Positions 1 to 12,494 of a stretch of 64,000 nt of DNA are shown piece after piece. Location of the stretch: contig JAQFWX010000007.1 in assembly GCA_027605045.1 (NCBI GenBank), positions 1,550,001 to 1,614,000 of the forward strand, read 5' to 3'. A model generated the notes under the pieces. The model was not told the DNA's origin and ran no database searches. It worked only from the letters and a program-made list of their open reading frames with translations. Numbering within the stretch: the first letter of the stretch is position 1; every line of letters begins with the position of its first letter. This stretch comes from Phallus indusiatus (taxonomy: Eukaryota; Basidiomycota; Agaricomycetes; Phallales; Phallaceae). Both the position numbers and the translations under genes were made by a program.

Positions 1-597
1 ATGAAACTTACATTATCATCATCCATATTGAAGAATGTTCTCAAAATTGTTTTTATATTTATTGTGAAAATAGATTTCTATTATAATTTAGATGCATGGA
101 AAAAGCTTAATTTTAAGCATGAGATTACACTATGTAGTATCAGAGTTTTCCTGGGAAAACCTTAATAATATATGGATTTCTGAAAAATCTTGAGAAAACT
201 CTAATGTCACATACTGTGACTTTAAGTTTTAATTACACAGAAACTCAATATTCCTCACTCCTTCAAAATTATGATAAAAAATTGTATTGATAAGTAATTA
301 TATTAGCTTCATTATATAATTTTCAGCTATGGTTAATAATAATATATGTTTCACTTTGTATACTGTTTGATTGTATAGAAAAAGTTATTGATAGTATTAT
401 ATAAGTAAGAATTCTTACATAATTTAACTAGGATAAAAATAGCAACATACTGACAATTTTTCAAGTCAGAATCCCTTGATCTGAGTATTAGTTATAATAT
501 TATATTACAAGTTAGTGAATTGTCATATGCCTATGCCTTGAACCATAATTTTCTTAGGATCCTTTTTTTGGCTAAACCCTACAATGTCTCCAGTGAC
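1..597 (-). repeat. Tc1-derived foldback element (MITE1), right half
   Basis: This stretch matches the second half of the complete foldback element at 29877-30715 almost base for base, including the interior (from the stretch starting GAAACTTACATTATC) and the terminal AACCCTACAATGTCTCCAGTG at 597. The left half would lie outside the window. Unlike the other copies, the sequence does not stop at CCAGTG. It continues in frame into the 3' coding part of a Tc1/mariner transposase, so this copy links the MITE to its likely parent. It has no coding capacity apart from the transposase C-terminus. Confidence 0.75.
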
Positions 598-1593
598 TCT
601 TTCTGAGAGCTCTTGTATGCTGGTTGGGGCCCGGTCATATTTACCAAGCCGCCGTTTTATAATACTCCAGAGGTGCTCTATTAGATTCATGTCTGGTGAT
701 TATACAGGTCATTTCATAACCTCAAATACATTGTCTTCAAACCAATTTTTCACCTTTTTGGAGGTGTACTTTGGGTCATTGTCCTGCTGGAAGAGGATGT
801 CCCAGGCTCTTTTCCTGAGTTTCTTCAAAGATCCCTTTAGATGTTGATCCAATATTTTGCAGTATAAATCTGCATCCATTTTTCCATCTATCTTGCCCAC
901 CTTGCCCGTCCTGTCCCAGCAGAAACATCCCCACACCATGATACTGCCAACACCATGTTTTACAGTTTTGTCAACCACTCAATCATTTAGGCCTTCCCCT
1001 TGCCATTTCCAGACCCATTTGCATCCGTCAGATGCGAACCGATTTATCTTTGTTTCATCAGACCACACCACCCGTTTCCAGTCCTCAATTGTCCAAAATT
1101 GGTGTTTAATTGCCCAATCAAGTCTGTCCTTCTTATGCCAGGGAGAAAGAAGGGGTCGTTTAATTTTTGTGGTTGACTTAAGACCTTCTTTTCTCAGGGA
1201 TCGCTGCAGTGTACTAGTATGGAAAGATACATCGCTCAAGGACTGTAAAATTTTTTGTACATCTACTGCAGTAGTTGTCTGCCCAGAGGTGAGATAACAG
1301 ACGGCATGGGCAATATCACGAGGGGAAAGTGATCGGGGATGGCCACCAGCTGCTCAGGGAAGGCTATTTCAATGTGCTTTTCTAATATTAGTCACTGTTC
1401 CTTGACTAACATTAACGGTCCAGATGATTTTTCTGACTGATGCCCCTTTATCGAGAAGGAGGAGGACACTATCTATCCTCTCCTGTGGAAGCTTGACCAT
1501 GCTTGATTTCTTGCCGGTTTCAGTCTCAAAAATTCCTAATAATATACCTACTTGAATATAGTCACCTGACTCAAACTTTATGTGCATAAACAC
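540..1593 (-). pseudogene. Tc1/mariner transposase, broken
   Basis: Three minus-strand pieces together give a Tc1-type DDE transposase: a helix-turn-helix start (1593-1369), the first catalytic block with VVWSDETKINRF (1239-979), then VWGCFCWDRTGKVGKIDG and FQQDNDPKYTSK carrying the second Asp (978-709), and finally NLIEHLWSIIKRRLG with the catalytic Glu (about 700-600). Frame is lost between the first two pieces. A TAA lies just before SPDMNLIEHLW, where the family normally has Gln, which fits a CAA to TAA change. The enzyme would have cut and pasted at TA sites; this copy cannot be active. The C-terminal codons (TGDIVGFSQKKDPKK) are the terminal repeat of MITE1. Confidence 0.85.
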
Positions 1594-1708
1594 GATGCAA
1601 ACCTTATTTTACTTTCCATTTTTTACCACATGCAAAACTGTACACATGATACCATCCAAAAGATTTGTATACCATGGACAAACAAATGACTCTGAGCCCA
1701 AATTCCTC

Positions 1709-2077
1709 TACTGCTGTTATAGCATTGTAAGGCACATGCATTTTTGAATGTAAAAAAATTCATCCCAGTAAAGTTGTCATATCTCAGTCTGATGCATATT
1801 TTGACTTGATTTTTGCTGCATCCTGTTCAGAAAAAAATCTAGTTTTATTTTATAATAAATACATGTATTTACTGTTGTTTTCAAAATTGAAGTGTAATTT
1901 TGTGTAATTTTGAAATCAATGATAAATACATATACTTATTAAAAAATAAAACTAGATTTTTTTCTGAACAAGATGCAAGTCAAAATATGCATCACAGACT
2001 GAGATATGACAATTTTATTGGGATGAATTTTTTTACATTTAAAAATGCACATGCCTTACAATGCTATAACAGCAGTA
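1709..2077. repeat. Palindromic MITE2, complete copy
   Basis: A 369-bp foldback element. The left end TACTGCTGTTATAGCATTG is the exact reverse complement of the right end CAATGCTATAACAGCAGTA, and the two arms (about 170 bp each) pair over nearly their whole length around a short AT-rich centre near 1895. The outermost TA on each side fits a TA target duplication of a Tc1/mariner-mobilised MITE. ORFs seen here come from the palindrome. Other copies are at 8285-8404 (one arm), 11576-11750 (one arm) and 14733-15109 (complete). Confidence 0.85.
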
Positions 2078-2339
2078 AGCAAACCAACTCTCAAGATATT
2101 AAGGTATACTCTCAAATATTTCCAGAATTATTACTATTTTATTGACTGAGGTATTCATGATACTTTACAGATGTGACAAACACGTGTATGGTTTTACATA
2201 TCACTGTACTTTTGTCCAGGGGTATATCAGTCAAATGGATGACAATTAATGGTGCATTGTCATACATGGGTTATTTGAGCAGCTATTGGTTAACTCAGTC
2301 GTTGTGGGAATCCTGATCAGCATTCAGATGTAAAGTAGC

Positions 2340-2479
2340 TGTATATAGTCACTGTACCTAGAGTGAGGGTCCCTAAGCTTGTTCTCTTAGGATCCCCTCC
2401 CTCTAGGTGAGTAGTGTATTTTCCTCAATATACTTATCTAGGATCCCCTCCCTCTAGTCTGAGCTGAGTAGCCCTAACA
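2340..2479 (+). repeat. LTR-A fragment (3' part)
   Basis: This carries the diagnostic tail of family A: CTAGAGTGAGGGTCCCTAAG, two copies of GGATCCCCTCCCTCTAG separated by a short spacer, and the end GAGTAGCCCTAACA. The 5' two thirds seen in complete copies (for example 25082-25480) are missing, so this is a truncated solo LTR. Confidence 0.8.
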
Positions 2480-3039
2480 TATACCTTGAACCTTTCCTTA
2501 TCCTCACTGAAATCGATATCATTTTTTACTTAAGAGATCCAACTTGTGGAATTAGAGGTTTGGTTTATGGCCATTAAGAAGTTCCTGGATGAACATCAGG
2601 ACAGATCTTGAAGACTGTCATGGTACAACTCACTTTTCCATTAATCAATTAATTATAGGATTTCTGAACTACTAATATTTTTGGTCCTAGCCTCCTGGCA
2701 GCCTCTCCATTAGGATATATATCAGGATACTAGTAGTATGACTCGGATTGTATGTGCTTGTATGCATTGTACATTTCAAAATAAAACCTGCAAACAATAT
2801 CACTTTGACATGTATTTCGAGTAAATATATGCCTGCATAAAATTCACTCAATGCATCATTTACTCAAAGTCTGCCTCGTCTAAGTTGTCTTTCAGCTGAA
2901 GCTCATGAGCAGAGTATTGAAAATCAGACTTCTTTGACAAATGTTAACAGATGGGAATAATTGTGTTCAGCAGAAACATCATCCATGTAAATAACTAATA
3001 TATTCACGGCCAGCAATTGCTAAACAATTCTCACCTTTC
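2480..3039. other. No gene seen
   Basis: AT-rich sequence between the LTR-A fragment and the retroelement relic. Stops occur in all frames and no repeat family is recognised. Confidence 0.5.
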
Positions 3040-4203
3040 ATGATGATGGCACCTGAAAACCCTGAGTCTCAATTTGCCTCGTACATGTTGACAGCAGTAG
3101 CTGATGACTTGAAATCATCTGAAATGTTTCAAAAACCCAATGAGAAAAGTGAGGAGGAGGAAAGTGAGGAGGAGAAAAGTGAGGAGGAGAAAAGTGAGGA
3201 GGAAAAACTGTTTGATGAGACTGGGACTTTGGTGTTGAAGAAGAATCTCAAGGCCTATGTTCTCTACAACAACTTATATGCTGAGGATATAGTCAATCAA
3301 ACAGAGAATGCTTATAACCTAGAAGCTGTTAGGGCGACTCAGGGCACACACCTAGAAGAGGGAAAACCTAAGATCTATTGAGGGGCAGTGACTAACTACT
3401 CACCTAGAAGAGGGAAAACACATATAAGTACAGGATATGAAGCGCTTGACTGATCTCCATGGGATCCGAGGAGATACAAACAGAAATCAAAATAAATCGA
3501 GAAAATGAGAGAATGATGAAAATAGTGGACACGGCAAAGTACAAAAAATAAAGGAAATCGTAAGACAAAATGAAACCAAAAGAAATCAAAGAAATTGAAT
3601 AATCAGGCGAGGCGCTAGCATACTGTAACAGAAGCCAGGATAAAATTATTTGAAAAAACCATGGGTTTCGAGGTTGCCTCGATCCCCATCAGATTAAACT
3701 TCCCAAAGGACTGTGATTATGCATATATGGAAATAATTTTCATTTTGAACAGAGGAGAAGAAGACTTTTATGCAGCACCAGATTCTGTTTTGCCTACAGA
3801 AAATCCTCAACTCCATATTTCAAACTTTTCCTCATTTCCTGTACACATTCATGAAGGACAAGTGCTTAGATACAGTCATAATCCAAATAATTGGTTAAAC
3901 AACACCAAATTCCTTGCTGAAGAAAAATACAGGAAACTTGCAGCTCATGCAATTATGGTGAAAAGCTTGGTTGGATCCTTATCATCTAAAACTTCCGGTC
4001 CTCCTTCAGTCAGACAAGAAGAAGCTCTTGGTGGTCTAAAATTAGCAGAAGTCCCTTCTGAAGAAATCTCTTTATCTCAACTTTTGGAAGAAGTGGGTAT
4101 TTCTAAAGGACTATCTCCCAAAAAAGCAGAAGATCTTAAGAAAGTCTTGTTGAAAAACAAGGATGCCTTTGGCTTAGATGAAAGACTTGGACATCATCAC
4201 TGA
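3040..4203 (+). pseudogene. Ty3/gypsy polyprotein fragment (region before reverse transcriptase)
   Basis: Two ORF pieces (3040-3326 and 3661-4203) were one reading unit before an LTR-B inserted at 3327. The first has a run of EEESEEEK-type acidic repeats. The second ends in a block of the form SPKKAEDLKKVLLKNKDAFG followed by LDERLGHH, which resembles the linker just upstream of RT in gypsy elements (L..LL..ydDVFg...H). Frame is lost after position 4203 and no RT follows. It is a dead fragment; assignment to gypsy rests on this linker only. Confidence 0.6.
3327..3630 (-). repeat. Solo LTR-B, internally shortened
   Basis: Begins TGTTAGGGCGACTCAGGG and ends CATACTGTAACA, the reverse complement of family B (compare 22159-22510). 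It is flanked by the 5-bp target duplication GAAGC on both sides (3322-3326 and 3631-3635). At 304 bp it is about 50 bp shorter than the other copies. Confidence 0.9.
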
Positions 4204-6647
4204 ATGCTAAAGTCCTAGCAAAAGTGGACCAATTCCTACATGTCAAGAAGCCACAATAACTGACTAACATGTGGCACATGATCATTTTGTTGAGAAGCCT
4301 TCATTTATGAAGAAATTAATGTTACGAGCATGTGTTGGTGTCTCAGTGGGATATGCGTCTTGATAAGTTTGAAGATGATTGTGAGTTTGATTCCCCATGG
4401 AATGTTCCTTTTCTTCGCCCCTCTTCGAGGGTTGTAACTCCATAATACCTATATTTAGCTAGAAGTCAGTGTTAGGGATGGAATCTCAGTTTATATTCGT
4501 GATGTAAATGTCAGTTATTAGCAAAATTTTTCCTTTAAAACTACAGTGACAACTTTTACACTGACATGTACAAGCTTTTGTGTATGTATGGCAGCCCATG
4601 GTCCCCAAAACTTGAAACGCCCATGCTTACACATGCTCACAATGTCTCTGTATTTCTTACTTTGAACTCCCAGAGCACATTGATACTCGCTCTTCATAGA
4701 TTTATATTACTACAAAAAACTTCCACACTTTGCACCACATACATTGAGCCATTGTGGTCCTGTCACATGGGATAAAAAGAGGCATAATGATAATGAATTT
4801 TCATGTGTACATAAAAATATGTATTTTATTTATGTTCAACTTACACTCTGTACTAAGGCTCCATATGGGTTTTATCCTCAGATACAAGTACCCGACCCAT
4901 GAATATTTTTCATGGACCTGGCTGATCCGTGACCTGAGCCGGATATGATAGTAAAGCTTGCGCAAAATATTGGTAAGTAGCTAAGCCTTGGCTGCTTCAA
5001 GCGAAAGTAAGCCATACACCTACCTCCGCTCACTGATATCCACTGCTGCATAGCTTAAATTTAGCATTGCTTGTTCAGCCGATGCTTCTGCCGGAGCCTA
5101 GAGAATTCTTTAGCTGCATTACATGTACACTGGCTTCAGCACCAGTAACGGGCTTTTCGGTTCATTATGAGCCAATCATGTAATGAGACCCTTTGTCATG
5201 AGCTGATGGTCTCCAATCTTATCTATTCTCTAGTGATTCGGCCTGGATGTTTGCTTCATGAAACTGCACTCTAATCAATAGTTCTGTCTAACCACAGGCA
5301 CCCTTGGCGCAAAAGCAAGTTTTCTGTCCTTGTCAAGGTCTTTTTCTTCTTACCACTCTACCCCATTTGGATTTCTATAATTAAATTTATCCTAGCTTTT
5401 TTTTTTTTCATCTCCAAGAAATTGAAATGATGGTGAAAATCATTCATTTCAAGCTCAAAGTTGAAACACATGTGCATATGTACAATTTTTTAAAAAAAAT
5501 GACAAAAAATAAATTATTTATTCGATAAGATGTATAAATACTCAGTGTTCAGTTCGAAAAATCTCATCCCCCCACTCATTATCTGAACACTCATCATGCA
5601 GACACCTAAAAGAACTCCTATTCGAGCTTCTCGTCCCATTCCAATACTAACATCACTTTGATTCCCCATCCCTACCATTGCCAAATTTACACAATCTGTT
5701 AACCAGTCCCATTGCGAGTAAGGGTGAATCATGTAAATTGTTCCACAGGTGCAAGCATGCCATGAATGCTGCAGCATTGAAGGGTTGTATTTTAAGCTGT
5801 TCCACTCACATTGAATCTGAACCTGTAGTTTGGCCTTGGTAAACTTGTTTTCATTTTCTATTTGATTTATTCTTTTTCTCGGCTCAATTTTCTCATTTAG
5901 GCCACTAGATGGGAAACCATTTCCAGGGACCATGCTGAATTTTGCCTAAAGAAATTTTGAATGCGAACTGCCTTTGTGCCCATGCAACATCCTCGAAACC
6001 AGTCCTGATGCTCTAGGTTGTCAGATTCATTATATTGGTTGTCCCATTTTCAGTAAGTGATGCATTACTATCTGAATGTACAGTGTGCCTTTGACTTTTT
6101 CTAGTTCCATTAGCTAAATTTCATAAAAATAAACAATTGGTGACAAAAAAATATCCACGTTGTAACTCAGTGGGAAAAGGTATATAATTTAAACATGAAT
6201 ATAATGAAATTCTTTAACCATACAAATTCTTAGATCTACTGTTCTTTGATTCTAAAATACAGCCCCTTCTTACTCTTATCCCCCTACTCTGTGCTATCTT
6301 CTAGCCCCACTCCTCCAAGACTATTTATGCCAAAAGCTCGGAAATATAATCACGGTATGTTCACCCATCAGCCTGGATTGGCTGTCATGAATATGTATGA
6401 TCTAGGATATAAACATTGTACTTCTACAATTTGACATTTCTGCCTTCTACCCAACCCCCAAGGTCCTCTGATTTCTGACTCCAGGAGGTTGGGTTTCTGC
6501 TACAGTCTAGTCCTGTTAAGCTCAAAGGAACAAAAATCAAGCTGATCACACGTAGGTTATCTGGTTTTTGTCAAATCTGGCACTATAATAATTTTTATCA
6601 CCCATAAAATAGATGATAGGACTGATCACTGGTTTGGAGATACAGCG
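4204..6647. other. No supported gene
   Basis: AT-rich, mostly unique-looking sequence. Several ORFs of 60-139 codons occur (the longest at 5514-5933, minus), but none has a recognisable domain, splice structure or compositional support. Confidence 0.5.
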
Positions 6648-7178
6648 TTGCTTTGGGAGCCACCACATGATAGCTTCACAATAAAAAGGAATTCTGAAGT
6701 GCCTCCTTTGGATGGGAAAGACCTGTCAGATGCGCTTGCAAAATTACACGTTGCTGCTGACACATTTTGGCGAATTTTTGATCAATGCGACTGCATGCTT
6801 TTTATTTATAAGCATGGATTTGAGGACCATAAAAGACATTGTCTTCTCACGTCTCTGTTGATCACTGTATTGGCCCCACCTATACCAACTCCAGCTGATT
6901 GCCGGTCAACTGCGAATATTCAGTCCTCACCAAAGTTTCTTAGTAGTGAAGCACCAGTTACCCACTTGCCACCTTTGACACCAAAACAGGGTGAGAAGCA
7001 TTTGAGAGAAGATGGTGATTCAAACATTTACACAAAGTCTCAGTTGGGTACGTAAATTTATCAGTATATTGAGCTGTACTGATGAATGTTATAGTACTTT
7101 TGAGTCCTCCAGGTCAGAAGGTGGCTTCAACTTCGGCAACCATGCTAGAGTCAGCCCTGAAGTGAGTCATGGTTCTTA
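6648..7178 (+). CDS. Hypothetical gene fragment
   Basis: I do not recognise it. A 135-codon ORF (6648-7055) reads MLWEPPHDSFTIKRNSEVPP at the start and has an ordinary, non-repetitive composition with Trp, Cys and His. A plausible intron (donor GTACGTAAATT near 7046, acceptor CCTCCAG near 7112) would join it to GQKVASTSATMLESALK. It could be a captured host exon pair or part of an unknown transposon. There is no intact start context and the surroundings are decayed. Confidence 0.3.
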
Positions 7179-7439
7179 CATGCTCACTGATCAAGATTAT
7201 CTTGTGTATGTAAATGTGTTGTCAAATCCTTATTATGCAAGGGCCAACCACACTAGTTGGTTCCCAAACTCAGAGAATTAAGGGATACAACACCATGCCA
7301 CCAAGTTAATTAAAATTTCAGGTGATAAAAAGATTTAGCCACAATCTATGCCTTAGTGTTTACTTAATTAAAGAATTTTTTTTAATATTACAATACATTT
7401 TCATTCTATACTACTTTCTTTCATCCCTCAAGAGATAGG

Positions 7440-7774
7440 TGTTACGGTATGCTAGTGCCTCACCTGATTATTCGATTTCTTTTGGTTTCATTTTGTGTTA
7501 CGATTTCCTTCATTTCCTGTACTTTGTTGTTTCCACTATTTTCGTCGTTTTCTCGATCTCTTCGATTTATTTTGATTTCTGTTTGTATCACCTCGGATCC
7601 CATGGAGATCAGTTGGGTGCTTCATATCCTGTACTTATATGTGTTTTCCCTAGAGGGGGATGCCTAAGCTTGTTCTCTTAGGTTTTCCCTCTTCTAGGTG
7701 AGTAGTTAGTCACTGCCCCTCAATAGATCTTAGGTTTTCCCTCTTCTAGGTGTGTGCCCTGAGTCGCCCTAACA
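7440..7774 (+). repeat. Solo LTR-B
   Basis: Starts TGTTACGGTATGCTAGTGCC and ends GAGTCGCCCTAACA. The 5-bp duplication ATAGG lies immediately outside both ends (7435-7439 and 7775-7779). CpG sites present in the younger copies are TpG or CpA here (GTATGC against GTACGC), so this is an older copy. Confidence 0.92.
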
Positions 7775-8284
7775 ATAGGTGACATCTCACTGTTCCATCA
7801 GAGATTCTTTCGTCCTTTGACTTTCAACCACCATGTTTACTTACAGCTATTTGCATTATGTAAGGCCAGTGCTAATTATTTTACAGTCATTTTTGTCTCT
7901 ACTTGCGAACACAATATCTCTCCAGTTTTTCAAGATATCAGCTCGATTCCTTTTGCATCTTTATTGTAAGTGTTTAGGCTAGTACAACACATACTTTTTT
8001 AATGCTAATTCACATGTTTTTCAGTGTCTGATTTTTCCTTCCTCATCTCCTATTCCCGAACACCAGCACTCCTTTATTTCATCAGCTAATGTTAATTTTT
8101 TAATGAAATACGTCACATCTTGTCTCTCCATAGTGCATGGTAATGTACCCTTGCTCAATCCGTCATAAAATCACTTACAGAACTGGTTATCAGCACCACC
8201 CCTTGCAACTGGAGTAGTCGACTTTGTCCATTGGAAATCAACATTGGAAAGGATCTTATAATGCAAATATTCCATTGAATCAAA
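7775..8284. other. No gene seen
   Basis: AT-rich filler between LTR-B and the MITE nest, with no ORF or repeat family recognised. Confidence 0.5.
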
Positions 8285-8815
8285 GATGCAGCAAAAATCA
8301 AGTCAAAATATGCATCACAGACTGAGATATGACAACTTTATTGGAATGATTTTTTTTACATTCAAAAAAAAATGCTCATGCCTTACAATGCTATAACAGC
8401 AGTAATAATACATGGATTCCTGGAAAATCTTGAGAAAACTCTGATGTCACAAATTGTGACCTTAAGTTTTAATTACACAGAAACTCAATATTTCCCACTC
8501 CCTCAAAATTATGATAAAAATACTGTATTGACAAGTAATCATATCAACTTGAATACATAATATATGTTTTAGTTTGTATACTGTTTGACTGAATAGAGAA
8601 AGTTATTCATAGTGTTATATAAGTAAAAATAATTATAGAATTTAACTAAGATAATGATAGCAGCATACTGATGATCTTGCAAGCCAGAATCCTTTAATCT
8701 CAGTATTAGTTATAATATAATTGTGCAATTTGGTAAATCATCAATAGTCTATACCTCAAACTATAATTTTCTTAGGATCCTTTTTTTGGCTAAACCCTAC
8801 AATGTCTCCAGTGAC
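8285..8815. repeat. Nested MITE2 arm plus MITE1 right half
   Basis: 8285-8404 is the right arm of MITE2 (ending CTATAACAGCAGTA). It is followed directly at about 8405 by the right half of MITE1, ending CAATGTCTCCAGTG at 8813-8815. The left half of MITE1 and the left arm of MITE2 are missing. A MITE2 therefore landed in the middle of a MITE1 and the left side was deleted later. Confidence 0.75.
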
Positions 8816-9048
8816 ACTAAATGCTAAAGGCAGGTTCCCATGACATGGTCTACCACTGCCATCCACAGTTTGGGGCATCAGCCAATGAGACATTTTAGAA
8901 AAAATTTTCTTCTGATGGTTGTGCACAGATGGATGTTATATCAACAAGAAATTAAAAGCATAGTACAAACTTGTGGCAAAACAAAAATGGATCTAATGAG
9001 TCACAGTGGGATGAATATTGGTCCAGTTCCAAATCATACCACTCTCTG

Positions 9049-9679
9049 TGTCACGCCCGGCATGGCTCGTGACCTTTTCTGAAAGGTTACATAAGTCACA
9101 CTTTAAGTTCCATTGGTTTTCTTTGAGTATGCAACTTGTACTCTCACTGCACTTTACATATATGCTTCATGCACAGCCCCCTGATCTGTCCATTTCTAAA
9201 TGGAGTATGACCACTCGAGGGGTTCGGTTAGTCCAGGCTCTGCCTAGTTTATCCATTCTGGATACCACCATTCCTTTCTTGTCTATTTCTCCTTTTAGTA
9301 TAGCTACTTTAAAGCCCCAGTCTTGTGGTTGGGAATCCTCAGTCAGAATATAAATCAATTCTTCTCTCTTATCTGTTTCACCTCTGTTCTTGTCTGTACA
9401 CTGCATACTTGTTAGTTGCAGACTCATGTGTAGTTCAAGTCCCAGTCATCATCAGACCTCTTGGGCAATCCAAATCCATCATTATACTAACATTGAACTT
9501 CTGCATACTAGCTATGTACTTCTCTTGTTCTCTGAAATCGAGGGATATACTAAGCTGGGCAAGTGGGCATAGCACATAAGCTAAAGCCAAGTCCCTCACA
9601 CCCATACTCTCCATACTTCTCATATCCTCACACACATAAATGTTTCATAATAGACTGGACTTAGCTGGGATACTTGACA
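9049..9679 (+). repeat. Solo LTR-D (old copy)
   Basis: Starts TGTCACGCCCGGCATGGC and ends GGGATACTTGACA, with the duplication CTCTG on both sides (9044-9048 and 9680-9684). It aligns in inverse orientation with 24257-24930. Most CpG and GTACG motifs of that copy are changed here to TpG or CpA (for example GTACTAGACCGGAC became ATAATAGACTGGAC). Confidence 0.9.
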
Positions 9680-10941
9680 CTCTGGCTCTTCCTCTTGGAG
9701 TGGTACAATTTTATGTACTGACCAGCACTCATTATTAATGATAGAATCATTCTGTGTTTGAATTGCATAATGTGAAAATTGAGAATGTCAGATCTTTACT
9801 GGCAAAATTGCCCCAAGGATACTTGGGCAATACAACAACATCAATGCTATTGAAGTTGCCAGATGTGGTTGTGGCTCAGTCAGCCAGTAGTTCTAGTCTG
9901 TACATAGTAAGCAGCTGGTTTGCCAGGTTTGACCATTTTTTTGTTCCAGTTGGCAGTTAAGTAATGTTGAAGGTAAAGCTTTGTTATGTCATAACTTGTC
10001 ATAGAAGAAGCCTTAGTTTAAACAATGGATAATTAAGATTCAGAAGCAACCTTTATTTGCTCCATTTTATACAAATCAACAGATAGTCATTGTTTCAGTC
10101 AATTCACTTAATGCTACATTAAGCTACTTAACTCTGTAATGTGTCAAGCTGAAGATGGACTGTTGCTTTTTTTTAAGAAAATGAACAAGTATTGCAAAAT
10201 CTGTTGGGATAGTTCTATCCCAGTTGGTGAACCTTTTTTTCTGAGAAAATAGTCAGATGCCCAATTGTTTCAATGGAACCTTGGGCCATACTAAGGATGA
10301 CCTATTACTTGGAAACTTGAGAGTCCTGAAACCTGATGGATAATTCTCTGAGAGAAGGTAAAGCAGTCAAAACACATAAGTGTTAGGGATCTTGCTAATT
10401 GTGAGTGTCATGAAGTTTTTCTTTCTTCTTGGATGTTTACCCATGCATGTTATATAGTGTTTGATAAAGAGAAACATAAAAAGCCCTACACCCAAGATTT
10501 AAATGGGAAAAAAGGCACAGGAGTCAGACAGGGGTACAGCTAATGGATACATATGGCTTTCCCTGTGGTTATGAGAGTGTGCTCAAAGCCTACATATGCA
10601 TGATGTTAGAGATACAAGTAGTCATGGAGCTGACAACTCACATTGTGACTTGTTAATTCACATAATGCATCATCTTCCTCATTGAATTGTTGGATCCTAA
10701 GAATCAATTCAAAAAACACATTCTTCTAAACACAGCTGCCTGCCTTAGGTTTTGAAAAGTGCTGTAATAGAGGAAAAGCAAGAAAAGCATCACCATAGTG
10801 TGGATCCGTCACCTTTCTGTCTGCTGCAGAAATCACCATTGAAATTATAAAAATGGGACATATTGGTGACATTGTAACTCCAAGTGTTCTCTAAGCCTGA
10901 CAAATGATGTTCTATAAACATTGTCAATGGGATGGAAATGG
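9680..10941. other. No gene seen
   Basis: AT-rich sequence without supported ORFs. A 68-codon ORF at 9754-9960 has no recognisable content. Confidence 0.5.
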
Positions 10942-11125
10942 CTATTAGAATTGATGTATAGACAATGTTATATTAACCTTAACAGCACTGGAGACAGATG
11001 GTTCACTGAATACTCTGTATAAAGAGTATTCCCATCACTCCAAGCTTACCTATACCGCGTCTGGGCGCCTATAGCGCTGGTACAATCTAATCTACTTAGA
11101 GAGATGTACAGATCATATTCTAACA
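10942..11125 (-). repeat. LTR-H copy, inverted
   Basis: Reads CTATTAGAATTGATG at the left and ends CAGATCATATTCTAACA. It is the reverse complement of 12926-13136 with about 85-90% visible identity, including the segment TACAATCTAATCTACTTAGA. On the minus strand it would begin TGTTAGAATATGATC, a typical LTR start. No target duplication was found. Confidence 0.6.
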
Positions 11126-11575
11126 ATGGCCACCCATGGTGACACCTTCTTTGAGCATCACTACAAAAAGGTTTGTATTGGCATGCATTAAACTATGTTA
11201 AAACCATGGTTTTAATTAATCCAACTCACAATTATTAAAATTAAATGATATAACATGAACACTTACAATATGTCTCCAGGGTTTAAGATCATCTCATGTC
11301 ATTTTCCCACTCAATTGTCCAGTGTATGCATGTCCACCTCGTCTACCTCAGGCAGCAGTTCTTGAACCATCCACAGCTTCTTTCCACTTATCAGATTCAC
11401 CCATGTATGAAACTTGCCTGCATCAATGTGAATGTCAGTTTGCAAGGGAGGTGTGACAAACAAACACCATTGCAGAGAGTTGTGCAGCATTTCAACAGAT
11501 GCTGCTATCAAGGACAAGTTTTTGCATTCAAATAATTATTTTTTTTTTGTTTTTTTTTATATAAAAACTTTACCT

Positions 11576-11750
11576 TACTGCCGTTATAGCATTGTAAGGC
11601 GCATTTTTGAATGTAAAAAAATTCATTCCAATAAAGTTGTCATATCTCAGTCTGTGATGCATATTTTGACTTGATTTTTGCTGCATCTTGTTCAGAAAAA
11701 AATCTAGTTTTATTTTTCGATAAGTATATGTATTTATTGTTAATTTCAAC
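11576..11750. repeat. MITE2, single arm
   Basis: Starts TACTGCCGTTATAGCATTG and follows the left arm of MITE2 up to the centre (TATTTATTGTTAATTTCAA), then stops. The second arm is absent, so the palindrome was resolved or deleted. Confidence 0.8.
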
Positions 11751-12229
11751 CCAGTCACTATAGTCAAGAAGGAATACCAAGAGAATTCGATCTAATAAAT
11801 TATGTAATTCTTTTGAAAAGTACACCTGATATGTCAAACTGGATAGAAAAATATATTTTGAAATTAGGAAATAGAAACTAACCCTGCATTTGGGCTGTAT
11901 AAATCACAGCAGTAAATGTTTGCAAGATCAGGATCAGACAGGTGTGAACAGTTGTTATTCAGTTCTACTATTGAGAAAACAACCGGTTTCTGTAAGCAAG
12001 CATAATTCACACAATAATCAATTCAAGCGAAATCAAGCTAAAGTTGGATTTAAATTACTTATTTATTATTTATTTCTCAATATTCTTGAAATTCACAGGC
12101 TCTGATTACATAAGCCTGTAACACAGGCACGGTTTGCTGTACAGTCAAACCTAGTATGAAATATTAATTCAATATGATGGACCATTTGAAATTACTGCGA
12201 GAATAAGCAAGGTTGCCTACTGACTCAGA
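11751..12229. other. No gene seen
   Basis: AT-rich; ORFs are short and uninformative. Confidence 0.5.
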
Positions 12230-12494
12230 ATGTCGCCCTTGTATGGAATGAACCTGGTACTCAATATCACACATTTGGAACCTTACCATGAGTCTCCAGA
12301 AGAATTTGGAGAAAGACCTAACAAAAAATTAACTCAAAAGGATTTTGAGGAGTTGCTGGAATTCAAAGTCAAAAGGATATTAGATGAGAAGTTCATGTGA
12401 CTCAGAAATAATAAATACTTCTGACCCAATTCATTGGAATACAATGAATGGCTGACTAAAAATCAACTGAAGAATGCTCCAAGTATATGCTTAT
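12230..12494 (+). pseudogene. Gypsy integrase C-terminus with eroded chromodomain
   Basis: The translation from 12230 (LEPYHESPEEFGERPNKK, then FEELLEFKVKRILDEKF, then stops, then EYNEWLTKNQLKNAPS) has the layout of the integrase tail of chromoviruses: a basic linker, the chromodomain start (xxIldeR), a lost central strand and the chromodomain end (NEWlp...L.nAp). It contains at least two stops and is cut by the LTR-A that inserts at 12495. It is a fragment of an old element, not part of the one at 19-33 kb, which shows no chromodomain. Confidence 0.6.

Noticed and set aside
1900..2145. ORFs in MITE2 copies as small conserved proteins
   Set aside because: They recur only because the palindrome recurs; the frames end at element borders.
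5514..5933. 139-codon minus ORF as a gene
   Set aside because: It lies in decayed AT-rich DNA, with no domain, repeat or splice pattern. Kept out of the gene list.
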